Shown: positions 10,986 through 22,754 of the stretch, piece after piece
Numbering within the stretch: position 1 is the first letter of the stretch
Layout of the letters: each line of letters starts with the position of its first letter
Assembly (NCBI RefSeq): GCF_036884655.1
Contig: NC_088340.1
Coordinates: forward strand, 30,318,001-30,382,000
Origin: Musa acuminata AAA Group
Lineage: Eukaryota > Streptophyta > Magnoliopsida > Zingiberales > Musaceae
Direction: 5' to 3'
DNA length: 64,000 nt
Position numbers and translations under genes: made by a program
The notes under the pieces: generated by a model
Databases searched by the model: none
What the model was told of the DNA's origin: nothing
The model's input: only the letters and a program-made list of their open reading frames with translations

Positions 10986-13322
10986 TGATGACAACCACCT
11001 GATGACGGAGTTAACCTTAACTCCCGAAGTTTAAACAAACTCCCCCTATCAATATGCCATATTGATAAAACCTTGAATTCAAACTGAATTCAAGTCATTG
11101 CAATATTCATCATGAATACTTGCAACACGTCATCATGAACTTATGCATAAACTTATGCATAACATCATACTTCTCCCCCTTTGTCATCAACAAAAAGGAG
11201 AAGTACCACAATCAAGCGTTTGTGATATTGGTTCAACTTATTGCATGAAAAACATAATATCTATTGTTATCATCATGCAAGTTTGCTATCATCAAATGGT
11301 AAGATATCAACATGTAAAATTACGATTCAAGTTATTGATATCTTAACATGATATGACATTCATAGCACCTATTCATATGAATGCTGCTTTTGATATCTCA
11401 TCATAATATGGCATTCATAACATCTATTCATATTCTTCAAATATGGCACTCATAGTATCAATTATATATTTCTCCCCCTTTGTCATTAACAACACGGAGA
11501 ACGATATAAGCAAATTTTAAATATAAGTGCGATGCCATAAGTTGGTTCATGTCATTTTCCAACAGTGAGTGATAGGATACCAATTATGCAAACATCTCGA
11601 GGAAAACATGACATGGAGATCACTCACTCATTTTCCAACAGTGAGTGATAGGATACCAATTATTTCAATCAAAAAAGTCACGTTTAATTATTCAGACATA
11701 TTTTTGCCATAGTTTTTCAAATATAATCATGAAGATAAGGCATGCTCATCATCATGGTAGTATGATAGCAAGTTTACCATATACAAGCTAGCAAAATATT
11801 TCTACATTTTAAGGCCCGCAAGCTAGCAATTTTGAGATGTTCCAGAAAGCAACTCTTGCTTCTTGAAATATAAGTTTTGCTAGATGTGCAAGTTAACTTT
11901 TTGCTTCTTGAGATAGGCAAGATAGCATTCCTTGGTGATGTTCAATATAGCTAAGTTCTACATCATGCAAGCTAGTGAATTTTATAACATTTTAGAACAT
12001 GCATAATCACCAAAGCATCATAAATTTTAATGATGTGCAAAATTACAAATTTTGCATGATTGCATTTGTGTGTCTTGAGATTTGCAAGATAGCACTTCTT
12101 GGTGATGTTCAAGATAGCAATTTCTTCTCTTTTGAGAAGTGCAAATTTTGCTTTCTTCTTGAATTGTGCAAGCTAGCTATCTCCCCTTTTGTCATTGTCA
12201 AAAAAAAGGGAAAAAACCCTTTACATTAATTTTCAAATCATGACAAAGGTTAGTATCAATCTCATTTGTGCATCATTATATTTTCAAATTAAAACATGCA
12301 CATTTTCAAAACATATAAACTCATTATTATATGCATGATTCCAAATCATCATTCATATTATTTCAATCATTGTTTCACTCATCACTATAGCTTATCATGC
12401 ATAATATGTAAAACCATTTAACATGATATAAACATTTATTTATTTAATTTTTTAAGCATTCATGATACATCATACATTATCATAATAAAAAGCATATGCA
12501 TCATTCCAAATCATAAATATTTCAAATCATCATGGTATTAATTTGTCACATTGCATCCTACCATGCATGATCGAAGCTTCTCATTTGCCTATATCAAAAT
12601 AAATTCATGAATATCTCATGCATTCATATCATCACTTGAGGAATATTGAAAAAGAAATAATTGGGTGATGAGATAAATATTTCATGAATACAAAGAATTG
12701 TATAAAAATCATATCATGAATACAAGGAATACAAGTCACAATCATTCAAGAGAAAAATCAAGATCATGATTTTGATAAAACTCATTTCAAATTTAAATCA
12801 TCAAAATCATTTTTATGGCTCACAAAATTTATAACATAAATAGATTCATGATTTCATTGATAATATATTTTACCCCTTTTTAAGTGTTTCATTTTAAGTG
12901 ATCGATTTCATGTTAGCATGCCTTTTCATTTATGAAAACATGCATCAATTTTTTAAAGCCACTGTTATTATTATGAAAATCGATAATCCATAAATATCAA
13001 GAATCATCATAATTTCAAAAATATATACTCATTAATCATAACTTCAAATTAAACATGATTTCATATACTCAAAATCGAGAAATAACAATGGAAGTCAACA
13101 TGATACACATTATTACTTCTCAACCACATATAGCATGATTTCATAAGATATTTTTAATCAAAATCATTTTGTTTATCATAAACATGCAATTTTCATGATT
13201 ATTTTCAAAATTACTAGAATGATAAGCATGATTCCTAATTTTTTGTATTTTCATTATAAAATTATTAAACATGCAATTTTCAAGAAAATTAAATAAAAAA
13301 GAAAAATGCATTATGAAAAGCA
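10986..13322 (-). other. S3 AT-rich non-coding internal region
   Basis: 2.3 kb without coding matches. It is colinear with 49531-52852 of S6 in opposite orientation, for example around 11930-12130 versus 51190-51420. It holds extra purine-tract-like blocks at about 11173, 11470 and 12179 and a perfect 35 bp direct repeat at 11553-11587 and 11629-11663. Confidence 0.78.
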
Positions 13323-14245
13323 TTATGTAATTTCAAAGTAAATTAAAGGCATTTTGATTACCTCAGCGTCGAAAGGCGTAAAGGCGTAGTTTGCCACCTC
13401 GCCTTTGTTGATTTTCTCCTCGTCTTCGGAGGAGCTCGATTCATCCCAATTTATGTTCTTCTTCTTGCGTTCAAAGCAAGTAGTTCCGTTCTTTTTACTT
13501 TTTAATTTTTGTTTCATTTGTTGTTTAAGTTCACCATCACTTGAGCTTATACTCGAGTGGTCTTCAAATGTTCTATGTCCCAAATCCTTCCTGTTCTTTG
13601 GAAGGTGGTTCTCATATTCTTCACGTGCATTGCACATCATTTCATATGTGATCAATGAACCAATTAGTTCTTCAAGTGGAAAAATATTTAAATCTTTTGT
13701 TTCTTGTAAAGCCATTACTTTTGAATCCCACTTCTTAGAAAGAGAACGCAAAATCTTGTTCACAAGTTCAGAATTCGAAAAACATTTGCCAAGAGCTCTT
13801 AAACCATTGACGACATTCGTAAAACGGGTGTACATGTCACCAATGGTTTCGCTTGGCTTCATTTGAAAAAGCTCGAAATCATGCAATAAAATATTAACTT
13901 TCGAGTCTTTGACTCTACTAGTTCTCTCGTGCGTGATTTCAAGAGTGCGCCAAATATCGAAAGCCGTTTCGCACAAAGAAACCCGATTGAACTCATTTTT
14001 GTCCAAAGCGCAAAATAAGACATTCATAGCCTTTGCGTTTAAAGAAAAATGCTTCTTCTCTAAATCCGACCATTCGTTCATCGGTTTAGAGTGAAGATGA
14101 AAGCCGTTTTCAATGATATTCCATAAATCCAAATTCATAGAAATCAAGAAAACTCTCATTCAAGTTTTCCAATAAGTGTAGTCCAATCCGTTAAACAACG
14201 GTGGACGAAAAAGTGAAAAGCCCTCTTGAAAGCCATGAAGACCAT
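13323..14245 (-). pseudogene. S3 Gag without zinc knuckle
   Basis: A 278-codon frame (14159 to 13323) is open. The Gag start at 14245 is separated from it by a 1-base deletion just after the ATG (relative to S6) and by a TGA at 14160-14162, where S6 has CGA. Capsid motifs FDIWRTLEITHE, MYTRF and LEELIGSLITYEM are intact. The knuckle is missing: TTCFERKKK joins NWDESSSSEDEE, as in S2. The frame ends MPLIYFEIT. The same knuckle-free architecture in three copies argues for an established family and not independent decay. Confidence 0.88.
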
Positions 14246-14279
14246 TTCTCTCAGGTGTAAATCCGAAATGAGAAAAACC

Positions 14280-14295
14280 GGGCTCTGATACCAAC
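14280..14295 (-). other. S3 primer binding site
   Basis: The minus strand reads TTGGTATCAGAGCCC next to the 5' LTR, with the initiator tRNA-Met complement intact. Confidence 0.92.
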
Positions 14296-16389
14296 TGTAG
14301 GATCGAGAGCACTAAGAGGGGGGGGGGGGGGTGAATTAGTGCAGCGGAAAACTTTCTGCGATTAAAATCGAAAGCTGCGTTCGAACGATAAAAACAACTT
14401 CTATATGAAATTTGATACTAAGCAAGGTTAAAGTCAAACTATGCAGGCAGTTTGCAACTATGATGAAAATCAGAATATCGGCGCAAACTGAAATCCGACG
14501 TTCGTACGAAGAAACTGATTTACGTCTAAATGCTGATTCATAAATCACTTGATTAGATAAGACGCAGTTTAAGCAGGAGTATAAAGGCAGTGTGCAGTTA
14601 TGGTAAAGCTCAAAACGTAAACGCAATCTGCAATATGATGATCATACGAAAAAGCATATTTACGTCTAAACGCAGATTTACGTCTAAATGCATATTTACA
14701 TCTAAACGCAGATTTACGTCTGAACCTTGAAACTCGTTCGTAAAATCGCAGAGGGCAGTAAGCTATTGAGAAGTTTGCAGTGAAGGTAAAATGCTCAAAG
14801 GAAATGCAAACAGAGATTTAGAGTGGTTCGGTCAATCTTGACCTACTCCACTTTTGGCTTCCTCCACCGACGAAGTCACCAACATCAACTAGAGGCCTTC
14901 CTTCAATAGGCGAAGGCCAACCACCCTCTTACAGATTCACTCCTTTTGACAGGCTTAGGAGACAACCCTTACAGAAGTTTTCTCTCCTCTCTTTACAACT
15001 CAAACTTTGAAGAACAGAAAGAGGAGAACTAGCAGTTTTGAGCTCTAAGAACCACAGAAAGACAGCAAGATTTCGAGTGTGTGTTCTTACTCTTTTAGTG
15101 CTGAATGGGTGGGGTATTTATAGGTCCCAACCCAGTTCAAATTTGGAGCTCAAATCTGTCAATTCCCGGAATTCCGGGATCAGGCGGTTGCACCTCTTGA
15201 CTAGGGCGGTTGCACCGCTTGGTAGAGCTCGAAGACTGAGCCTCTGGGCGGTGCCACCTCTGTCAGGGGCGGTTGCACCTCTCTGCTAGAGCTCGAAGAC
15301 CGAGCTCAGGCGGTTGCACCGCCTGACTGGGGAGGTTGCACCACCTGGCAGAGCTCGAAACTTGAGCTCTAGCGGTGCTACCTCTTGACAGAAGAGGTTG
15401 CACCGCCCAGTCTCGCACGGAGACTGAGCCCGGGGCGGTGCCACCTCTTGGCTGGGGCGGTTGCACTGCCCAGTCTCGCTGGGAGACATAGCCTGGGCGG
15501 TGCTACCTCCTGGCTTGGGTGGTTGCACCTCCCACAGCAATCAGGGTCCGAATGGGTTAATCCATTCGGCCCAATTTGATTCTTTCAAGGGCCCAATTGC
15601 CCCAAGATTATGCTAATGGGATCACCTCCCATTTCTAACTTAATCAATATGCTAACTATGATTATTTCCTAAGACATATTCTGCAGCTTGCTCCGGTGCG
15701 TCAATCGCTTCTTCCGGCGAGTTTCCGGCGAACTTCCGTCGATCATCCGACGAACCCTCGGTGATCCTCCTACGGACTTCCGGCAAACTCCTGGACTTGC
15801 GACGATCCACTTGGCAAGTTCCGACGAGCTCCTTTGGCAAGCTTCTGGACTTCTCGGATTTGTTCCCGCAGAACCTCCGATGACTGTCCGAACTTCCATC
15901 GAGCTCTTGAACTCCCAACGTGATCATTGTCATGACTCCGGCGCAACTCCTGCTGCATGTCTTTCTTCCATCATAGTTAATCCTGCACACTCAAAACAAA
16001 AACTTCGATCGAGACAATTAATCCTAAGCAATTAACCAAGTTGTCCGGCATGTCATTGGTCTCTCGACGCTTCGTCCGATTCTTCGGCGCATCGTCCTTT
16101 CTTGCAGCCTATTGCCCAATCGGCCGGTTGACTCCGCAACTCCGATATCCTTGGCACAATACCCGCTCTTCTTGGCCCGATGCCCAAGTCCACGGCCCGA
16201 AGCCTTCTGTCGATACGTCGACCGATCCACCGGCCCGACGTCCAATCTTCTGACATGTTCCTCCGGCACAACATGATATTCCTGCTTTAATTGTCTCATT
16301 CTGATCAAAGCATCCTGCGTCACTCAAAACGCAGATTAATTCACAAACATACATCAAGTGGTTTCATCATCAAAATACGAGATTCAACA
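14296..16389 (-). repeat. S3 5' LTR
   Basis: 2094 bp, starts TGTAGGATC and ends TTCAACA. Same landmarks as the 3' copy: hairpin with a run of about 14 G (14305-14345), TATTTATA near 15116, GC palindrome array (about 15182-15535) and the CCGAATGG hairpin (about 15549). It is longer than the 3' LTR, partly because of four 18 bp units at 14654-14725. Confidence 0.92.
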
Positions 16390-16394
16390 ATTTT

Positions 16395-16769
16395 AAATTC
16401 TCTTGGGTTCTCGATACTGGCGGTGCCACCGCCTGTTAGTGTCTGACATAGACAGTGTACTAGCGGTGCCACTACCGGACCTCTCAAGTGTTGGGCGGTG
16501 CCACCGCCCTGTCCGGCGGTACCACCGCCTAATCCTCAGGTTTTGGGCGGTGCCACCGCCTAGTCCGGCGGTTCCACCGCCTAGTCCGGCGGTTCCACCG
16601 CCCGATCCTACGGGTTACTAGATGGACTTCAAATCTGGCCCAAACTAGGTAATATCGGGCCTAGTTGACCCATAACCAGGATATAGGATTATCCATTAAT
16701 CCTAACCCTAATTACATGCAAACTACACAACTGAAAACATAGTCCTAAGCAAGTTTTCAACCGACAAAC
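16395..16769 (-). repeat. S2 5' LTR, segment 2
   Basis: Continuation of the LTR after S3. It has an array of GGCGGTGCCACCGCC and GGCGGTTCCACCGCC palindromes at about 16419-16605, upstream of the TATA box on the element strand. It is cut at 16769 by L1. Confidence 0.85.
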
Positions 16770-17215
16770 TGTCACGGACAAACTTTGAAACAGGATGTTT
16801 GATGTAATGCTTATATCTGTCCGTGTCTGTTGGCATGTTCATGCCCTGTACAGCGTGTAGAGGGGCAGCCGAAGGCTTATAAGTCCCATTTTAGTTGGGT
16901 TGGTGGCCTCTTTAGGCTTGTAAATAAATGTTGTGTCATGTGGACACGTGAAAGAGCTTTTCGGTCTATAATGGACCATTTTACCCTTTGTTGTGCCACT
17001 GTTCAGAGCTTGTAAAGTCTGTTTGTAATTTGCATTGTCTATAAAGTGTTTTTCGGACATGTCTGCTTGTGGATCCTGATTGAGGCGTTCTCTTTAACCC
17101 GTTCTCTCTTTTGTTGGTCCTAAGGGACAATGGGAGGCTTCGGGGAGGCTGACCTTTGCGGACGGACGCGCGAGGGTGCCGCACGACTTAGGCAAAACCA
17201 GCTAAGTCCGTGTCA
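16770..17215 (+). repeat. L1 5' LTR
   Basis: 446 bp, TGTCACGGAC to CCGTGTCA. It contains GTAAATAAATG and CTATAAAGTG stretches; the latter, near 17038, could be a TATA box, but this was not resolved. Confidence 0.92.
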
Positions 17216-17217
17216 TA

Positions 17218-17230
17218 TGGTATCAGAGCG
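17218..17230 (+). other. L1 primer binding site
   Basis: TGGTATCAGAGCG two bases after the 5' LTR, complementary to initiator tRNA-Met. Confidence 0.92.
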
Positions 17231-20200
17231 GGACAAGCACTCATAGAAACACTTGACATGCAAACGTGGGAGACCTAGCGGGGCTGCGTTGAGGGCAGTC
17301 AGCACACGCGCGACCGTTTGAGGGAAAACGGGCATGGAGATGTAGGGAAAAGGAGTCGCTCAGAGGAGCGGGCATCTGAGATTGGCATTAAGAGGAATGG
17401 CCAACCCTTCGCGCAAGAGGCACCACGAGAATAGGCAAGCTTGAAAGAATTTGGAGCGCACAAAGGTTGGGATGGCTGAGTTTGAGCTACGGCTCAACGT
17501 TGACAACTATACTTGATGGTGCTCTAGGCAAGCGAGGCGCTTGGCATGAATGAGACCATGCAAGGTAGAATGAGTTGCTCAACGACTAAAAGAGTTATGC
17601 AAAGCTTACAGAGGTGAGGGGAATTGCTAACTCGAAGAATTTGGTACTCATGCATGGGCTTGTATGCGGACGATGGAATGTTCGTGGCCATCCCAAGGCG
17701 ACCGAAACTTGGCGCCATGGAGCATTGAAACTTTCTCTTCGGCATGTGAAGGATACGTCCGTCGGAGGCTAAAGTGTGCAACGAGTTCAGTATGTTGCTA
17801 GGCCTTGAGGGGTGCAGCGGGGGCTGTATTGACATGGAGTCACAATCTAGCAAGTGCGTTTGCAGGAGGCAGAACAGTGCACAGTTTGTTAAGCAGATCG
17901 GAGTAGTCCAAGGGGATGGTGGTCTCCGAAACGAAGAGAAATGTTGCTCCAATGGGATAGTTATCCAGGAGGGATAAGTCCCGGCTCTCCAGAGGGAGAA
18001 TCATGTGAGACGGACCTCACATGTTGAGGAGGAGTACCTCAACAAACAACAACTCCACGAAGCTCGATGGACTGACCAAGCGGCGAGGAGTTGTCGCATG
18101 ATCTCGCTCGAGAGAATGCATTGGTGGATGCATTGTGAGATCAAGTGAGGGAGCGACCTAAAGCAACTTAAATGAAGGCACACTTAGAGTCGATGTGGAG
18201 ATCGGACTCAAGGGAGGGCTGACCCGTGGAATGGTGGGCACGAGGGCCACCATCGACTCAATGCAAAAACGAGGAGCGGAGCAACTTGGGTGTAACTTGG
18301 CGAAGTACCCAAGCCGCATGAAGGGAGCCAGCATAGAAGTTGGAACGTGGAGCAGAGGCACTGTGCTTTCCTTAGACAGAGGTCAAGGACATGAACTCTT
18401 GCAGAGGCAATAGTAGGATCATGTTGTTCCATGGGTCCTTCATTCTAACGGAGCGAACTCATCTTGCATGGTGCCAAAGACGAAGGGAGCTTTGGGGCAC
18501 ATGCACCTTATCTCGGAGAAGCATTTGATGGAGGAACTAAGGCGACTCAATTTGCGGAGGCAAAGTTGGGTTCAGAAGGCCTTAGCACGGGGCAAGAGGA
18601 CGCAGAGGCGGGTACTCTTGAAGAATATGCCATAGTGTTGCCATTCGAGTTGCTATGAAGGAAGCGGTGCGCAGCAGAGATTGTGCTGGTAGGGGCAGAG
18701 GCCCAGGATTCAGACAATGGTGCACAAATTACAGTGAAGTCGGTGGACTTCGGGAGCTACTAGGCGACGGACTGTCCTAGAGCAGTGCTTCATCTAGGTG
18801 TGACCCAAGAGTGGGTGGATGAAGGTCAATTGCCAAAGGAACAAACAAAATCGAAGGTGGAGGAGACCCTGCGATGTATTGGCAGAGGCCACACATGGAG
18901 GGTTCACAATTCGAGTTTATTCCACAAGGATCAGAATGCAATGGAGATGTCACCAGGAGGCGACATGGTGCAGCGGATCGTGGTGGAACAGTTCGTGGCA
19001 ATGCGATACACACAACAGAGTCCCGTGAGGGATGAGATCATATGGAGGTATGATCGGGAGCTACTGGGAGCTCCACTTTGGTGAACAACACGACGGCAAG
19101 AAGGGCTATGGATTCAAGGAGTGAAGGCCATGGTACCGCAGAGGCGGGTCTTTCGGGCGTGCACTGAATTTTGCATCGGATGAAAACCTTGGTCATCAGC
19201 ATATGGGAGCTAGGTTCCACCAAGGGAAAAGTTCGAATGCAAGTACCAGTGAGTTCCATGGGAGGGACTTGATCATGTAGAGGTATGATCAAAGCAGCTG
19301 GAGAGTTGGACTGCTCCATAGCTCATATTTGCTTAAGGGAGCCCGACAAGTCAGAGGACAAGGTCGAGTAAGCGAACGTTGCTACCAAGGAAGCTAAGGA
19401 GAACAGAATTGGTGCAAACCCTACAACGCGATGGCAGAGGCCATGCATGGGAGTTGCAGTCTGTCTTTCCATCGACCAAACAGACTGCTTGGAGAACACA
19501 GAGGTGTTGAAGCAGGGGGTCGAAAGGGGCGAGGAAGCGACGACGAGTCCAGAGGGACTTAGCTACCCAAAATCAAGCATCAGTCAGAATGGAGGTGGAC
19601 TCAGAGGAGTGCCACGGAGACATATCTACTGATTGTGAAGAAAAGGGATTCAGAGGCGAGGCGACGGATAGTAGTGCTGTGGGCATGGCAACGCCATGGT
19701 ACCGCAGAGGCGGGACTTCCGTGAAAGTCATTGATCCCTTGCTCTCATGGAGGGAGAGCGCTTGGTCGTGAAAGGGGCCAAGGAGGTGGAGCATGCAGAG
19801 GCAATCTCCAAGTACCGAGACAAGGCTGAAGGGCAGAGGCCAAGAAACTTCGTAAGACCAGTGTCAACAAGTTTCTCATCAAGTTAGCCGTAAGTGAAGG
19901 ACTTCGGGTCATGCAAGAGTGCACGACCAAGGAACGAAGCAGGCAGTACGCGGTGCTGTACCTTTACTACTCAGTGGAGTAGGCGGCAGGGTTGATGGAG
20001 AAGACGGTACAATCCCAGAGGCGACCTCATCTATCAGAGAATTACTCCAAGTTGGGGTGAAAATTTCTCGCATTCCAGAAGTTCGATGGCATTGAGAAGG
20101 TGAATCACAGTAGCTAACTCAACGCAAGGAGTGCAAACACTTGAAGTACTTCAGAAGTGTGAGCAAAGAGCAGGCGAAGGCCAGTAACCAGCTCGATGCA

Positions 20201-20878
20201 TGAAGTACAACCTCGAGGAGGCGGGCGAAGTCAAGTAACCTTTGCCTTCTCAACTCTTAAGAGAATGGGCGAAACCGAGTACCCCAGTTCTCTTATCTAT
20301 CCAGCAGAGGAGCTCTGCGCAAGTTCAAAGATGCTTCGAAGATAATGGAAGACAATAGTTGTCAAATCCTCACCAACGGGGATCAGTGCTACTGAGAGTA
20401 GATTGTCCGCTTCATTTCCCAACGAAATGCCAATCGAAAGCGGAAGTGATGCGAACCTACTTGGATGCGACAACTAACTGAAAGAAGAGTCAATGAGCAG
20501 ATTTTGTGGAGGAAGGACCCAAAACTTCAGAAGTTTGCGAGGCGATGCTCGTTAAAGCTCCAACAAGCATCCACCCAGTTCAAGCAGCATGTGGAAATTT
20601 TGAGAAACTGGCGCAGTAAGAATGGTCTTTTCCTTCATTTGGTGGATCCGCAGGAATCAACGTGGATCAACACAACTCAACCAACCCCACACCAGAGTCA
20701 GAGTCATTGGCGAGTTGAAGCAGCATGGCGGATCAAAGGTTCGACTACTCAAAAACAGCAGCGGAGAGCAGCTGGGAGCCAGGAGGCGCATTGCAGCTGG
20801 AGCGAAAGATTGAAGACTCAGCAAAGGCGAAGAGTTGCAGTGTTCACAAAGGCTTCGACGAGGACGTCGAAGGGATAA
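17231..20878 (+). other. L1 non-coding internal region
   Basis: 3.65 kb with no Gag, protease, RT, RNase H or integrase motif in any frame. It has a higher GC content than its surroundings. The word GCAGAGGC recurs many times, including two copies of GGTACCGCAGAGGCGGG (about 19132 and 19698). Frames up to 142 codons occur but show no domain and are probably chance. Confidence 0.75.
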
Positions 20879-20889
20879 GTGGGGGAGAA
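20879..20889 (+). other. L1 polypurine tract
   Basis: GTGGGGGAGAA directly before TGTCACGG of the 3' LTR. Confidence 0.88.
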
Positions 20890-21335
20890 TGTCACGGACA
20901 AACTTTGAAACAGGATGTTTGATGTAATGCTTATATCTGTCCATGTCTGTTGGCATGTTCATGCCCTGTACAGCGTGTAGAGGGGCAGCCGAAGGCTTAT
21001 AAGTCCCATTTTAGTTGGGTTGGTGGCCTCTTTAGGCTTGTAAATAAATGTTGTGTCATGTGGACACGTGAGAGAGCTTTTCGGTCTGTAATGGACCATT
21101 TTACCCTTTGTTGTGCCACTGTTCAGAGCTTGTAAAGTCTGTTTGTAATTTGCATTGTCTATAAAGTGTTTTTCGGATATGTCTGCTTGTGGATCCCGAT
21201 TGAGGCGTTCTCTTTAACCCGTTCTCTCTTTTGTTGGTCCTAAGGGACAATGGGAGGCTTCGGGGAGGCTGACCTTTGCGGACGGACGCGCGAGGGTGCC
21301 GCACGACTTAGGCAAAACCAGCTAAGTCCGTGTCA
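20890..21335 (+). repeat. L1 3' LTR
   Basis: 446 bp, the same length as the 5' copy with only a few transitions between them. Confidence 0.92.
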
Positions 21336-22054
21336 AAATGTCGAGTCTCCTTCCGGCAAACTTTTCGACGATCTTCTGGTGGACTTCCTATACACTCTCG
21401 GATATCTTCTGGTGGACTCCCAACAGGCTCCTAATCTTGTGGCGAGTTCAACGAGTAGCCGAGACTTCTCGGTGATCTCCGTGAACCTCCGACGATCTCT
21501 TCGGTGGACTTCTGAAAACTCCGACAAGTCCCCGATTTCTTCTCGGTTGGTTCCGACAGCATCTCCGACGAATCTTTGGACTCTCGAATACACATCGAAC
21601 TTGACTCCGGTAGAGTTGCTTTATGTCTTCAAGCTATCGTAGTTAATCCTGCATATGTAAAACAAAAGTTCGATCTAGCCAATTACTCCTAAGCAATTAA
21701 TCAAGTTGTTCGGCATGTCATTGGTCTCTCGACACTTCGTTCGATTCTTCGGCGCATCATCCTCTCTTGTGGCCTATTGCCTAATCGGCCAGTTGACTCC
21801 ATATCTCCAATATCCTTGGCGCAATACCCGCTCTTCTTGGCTCGATGCCCGAATCCATGGCCCGAAGCCTTCTATCGATACGTCGACCGATCCACTGGCC
21901 CGACATCCAATCTTCTGATATGTTCCTCCGGCACAACATGATTTTCCTGCTTTAATTGTCTCATCCTAATCGAAGCATCCTGTGTCACTCAAAACGTAAA
22001 TTAAATCATAAACACATATCAAGTGGTTTCATCATCAAAATATGAGATTCAACA
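21336..22054 (-). repeat. S2 5' LTR, segment 3 (U3 end)
   Basis: Resumes after L1 with TTCCGGCAAACTT-like units and ends ATGAGATTCAACA, the start of U3 on the element strand (TGTTGAATCTC). TTATA follows, the presumed target duplication. Confidence 0.87.
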
Positions 22055-22754
22055 TTATAGACCCCAATGAGTTCAAAAATGAAGCCTAAAAGTGTCCATT
22101 CCCGAATTTTCGAGGTCCTAGCGGTACCACCGCTATTACTTGGTAGTACTATTGATTATCATCGGGCACTGGGCGGTACTACCGCTTAGTCTAGGCGGTA
22201 CTACCGCTTGACAGCACTCGAAGACCGAGCTCTGGCGGTACCACCGCTTGACAAAGGCAGTACCACCATTGGCAGTAATAATTGTCGATTGTACCACCGC
22301 CTGACAGGGGTGGTACCACTGCCCAGAAATCCTAGGAGATCGAGTCTCCCTACCGGGCCACTGTCGGCCAGGATTTTAAGGACCGAATGGGCTATTCCGT
22401 TCGGCCCAATTTGGGTCCGTTAAGGGCCTAATTGGCCCCTGATTAAGTTAGTGGGATCACCTCCCAATTCTAACTTAATCTACACTCTAACTATGACAAT
22501 TAAGACATCATTACTGCAATTCATGTTCCGGTGCGTCAATCGCTTCTTCCGGCAAGCTTCCGGCGAACTTCTAGCGAACATCCGACGAACCCTCGGTGAT
22601 ACTCTAGTGGTCTCCTAGCAAGCTCCTAGACTTCTTGGCAATCTTCTTGGCGAGTTTTGACGAGCTTCTATGGCAAGCTCCTGGACTTCTCGGCTAGTTC
22701 CCGTAGAACTTCCGACGAACGTCCAGATTTCTGATGAACTCTCGGACTCCCAAC
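22055..22754 (-). repeat. Truncated SIRE-type LTR into which S2 inserted
   Basis: About 700 bp: palindromes of the GGCGGTACYACCGC type (22110-22330), a CCGAATGG/CCGTTCGG hairpin (about 22382), and TTCCGGCGAACTT-like units to 22740. The TATA box half starts exactly at the S2 junction. At 22748-22754 the sequence passes into a gag fragment through the shared word TCCCAAC. Confidence 0.78.

Larger units (their letters stand above)
8950..16389 (-). mobile_element. S3: complete gag-only SIRE-type element
   Basis: A 7.4 kb minus-strand element with both LTRs, primer binding site, one gag frame, AT-rich non-coding DNA and polypurine tract. ATTTT flanks it on both sides (8945-8949 and 16390-16394). 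Removing it rejoins the S2 LTR, as shown by comparison with the uninterrupted S4 LTR (AATTTGGGCTCCAAA... then AATTCTCTT). No pol is present and no trace of a pol deletion scar was recognised. The LTRs differ at many sites and by indels, so it is not very recent. Confidence 0.93.
16770..21335 (+). mobile_element. L1: non-coding LTR retrotransposon (LARD-like)
   Basis: A 4566 bp plus-strand element. Two 446 bp LTRs (16770-17215 and 20890-21335) differ at about five sites by eye, so insertion is fairly recent. A tRNA-Met primer site and a GTGGGGGAGAA polypurine tract are in place. The internal 3.66 kb carries no gag or pol. The tract and LTR start (TGTCACGG) resemble Ty3/Gypsy chromoviruses, but lineage is inference. 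Flanks CAAAC and AAAAT are a decayed target duplication; the uninterrupted S4 LTR has CGAAC at that place (30776-30780). Confidence 0.9.
4022..22054 (-). mobile_element. S2: gag-only non-autonomous SIRE-type element, interrupted by S3 and L1
   Basis: Minus strand. Parts in place: a short 3' LTR remnant (4022-4114), polypurine tract, AT-rich non-coding DNA, one gag frame, primer binding site, and a 5' LTR starting at 8431 that is split into 8431-8949, 16395-16769 and 21336-22054. S3 and L1 sit in that LTR. The LTR ends in ...TTCAACA, followed by TTATA, the expected 5 bp target duplication. The matching left copy is lost because the 3' LTR was truncated when joined to S1. There is no pol. Confidence 0.85.

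Noticed and set aside
17218..17230. TGGTATCAGAGC-type words considered as tRNA gene parts
   Set aside because: They are primer binding sites next to LTRs; no cloverleaf surrounds them.
17524..20962. Frames of 60-142 codons in L1
   Set aside because: No recognisable motif, both strands equally open, no consistent frame; expected by chance in GC-richer DNA.
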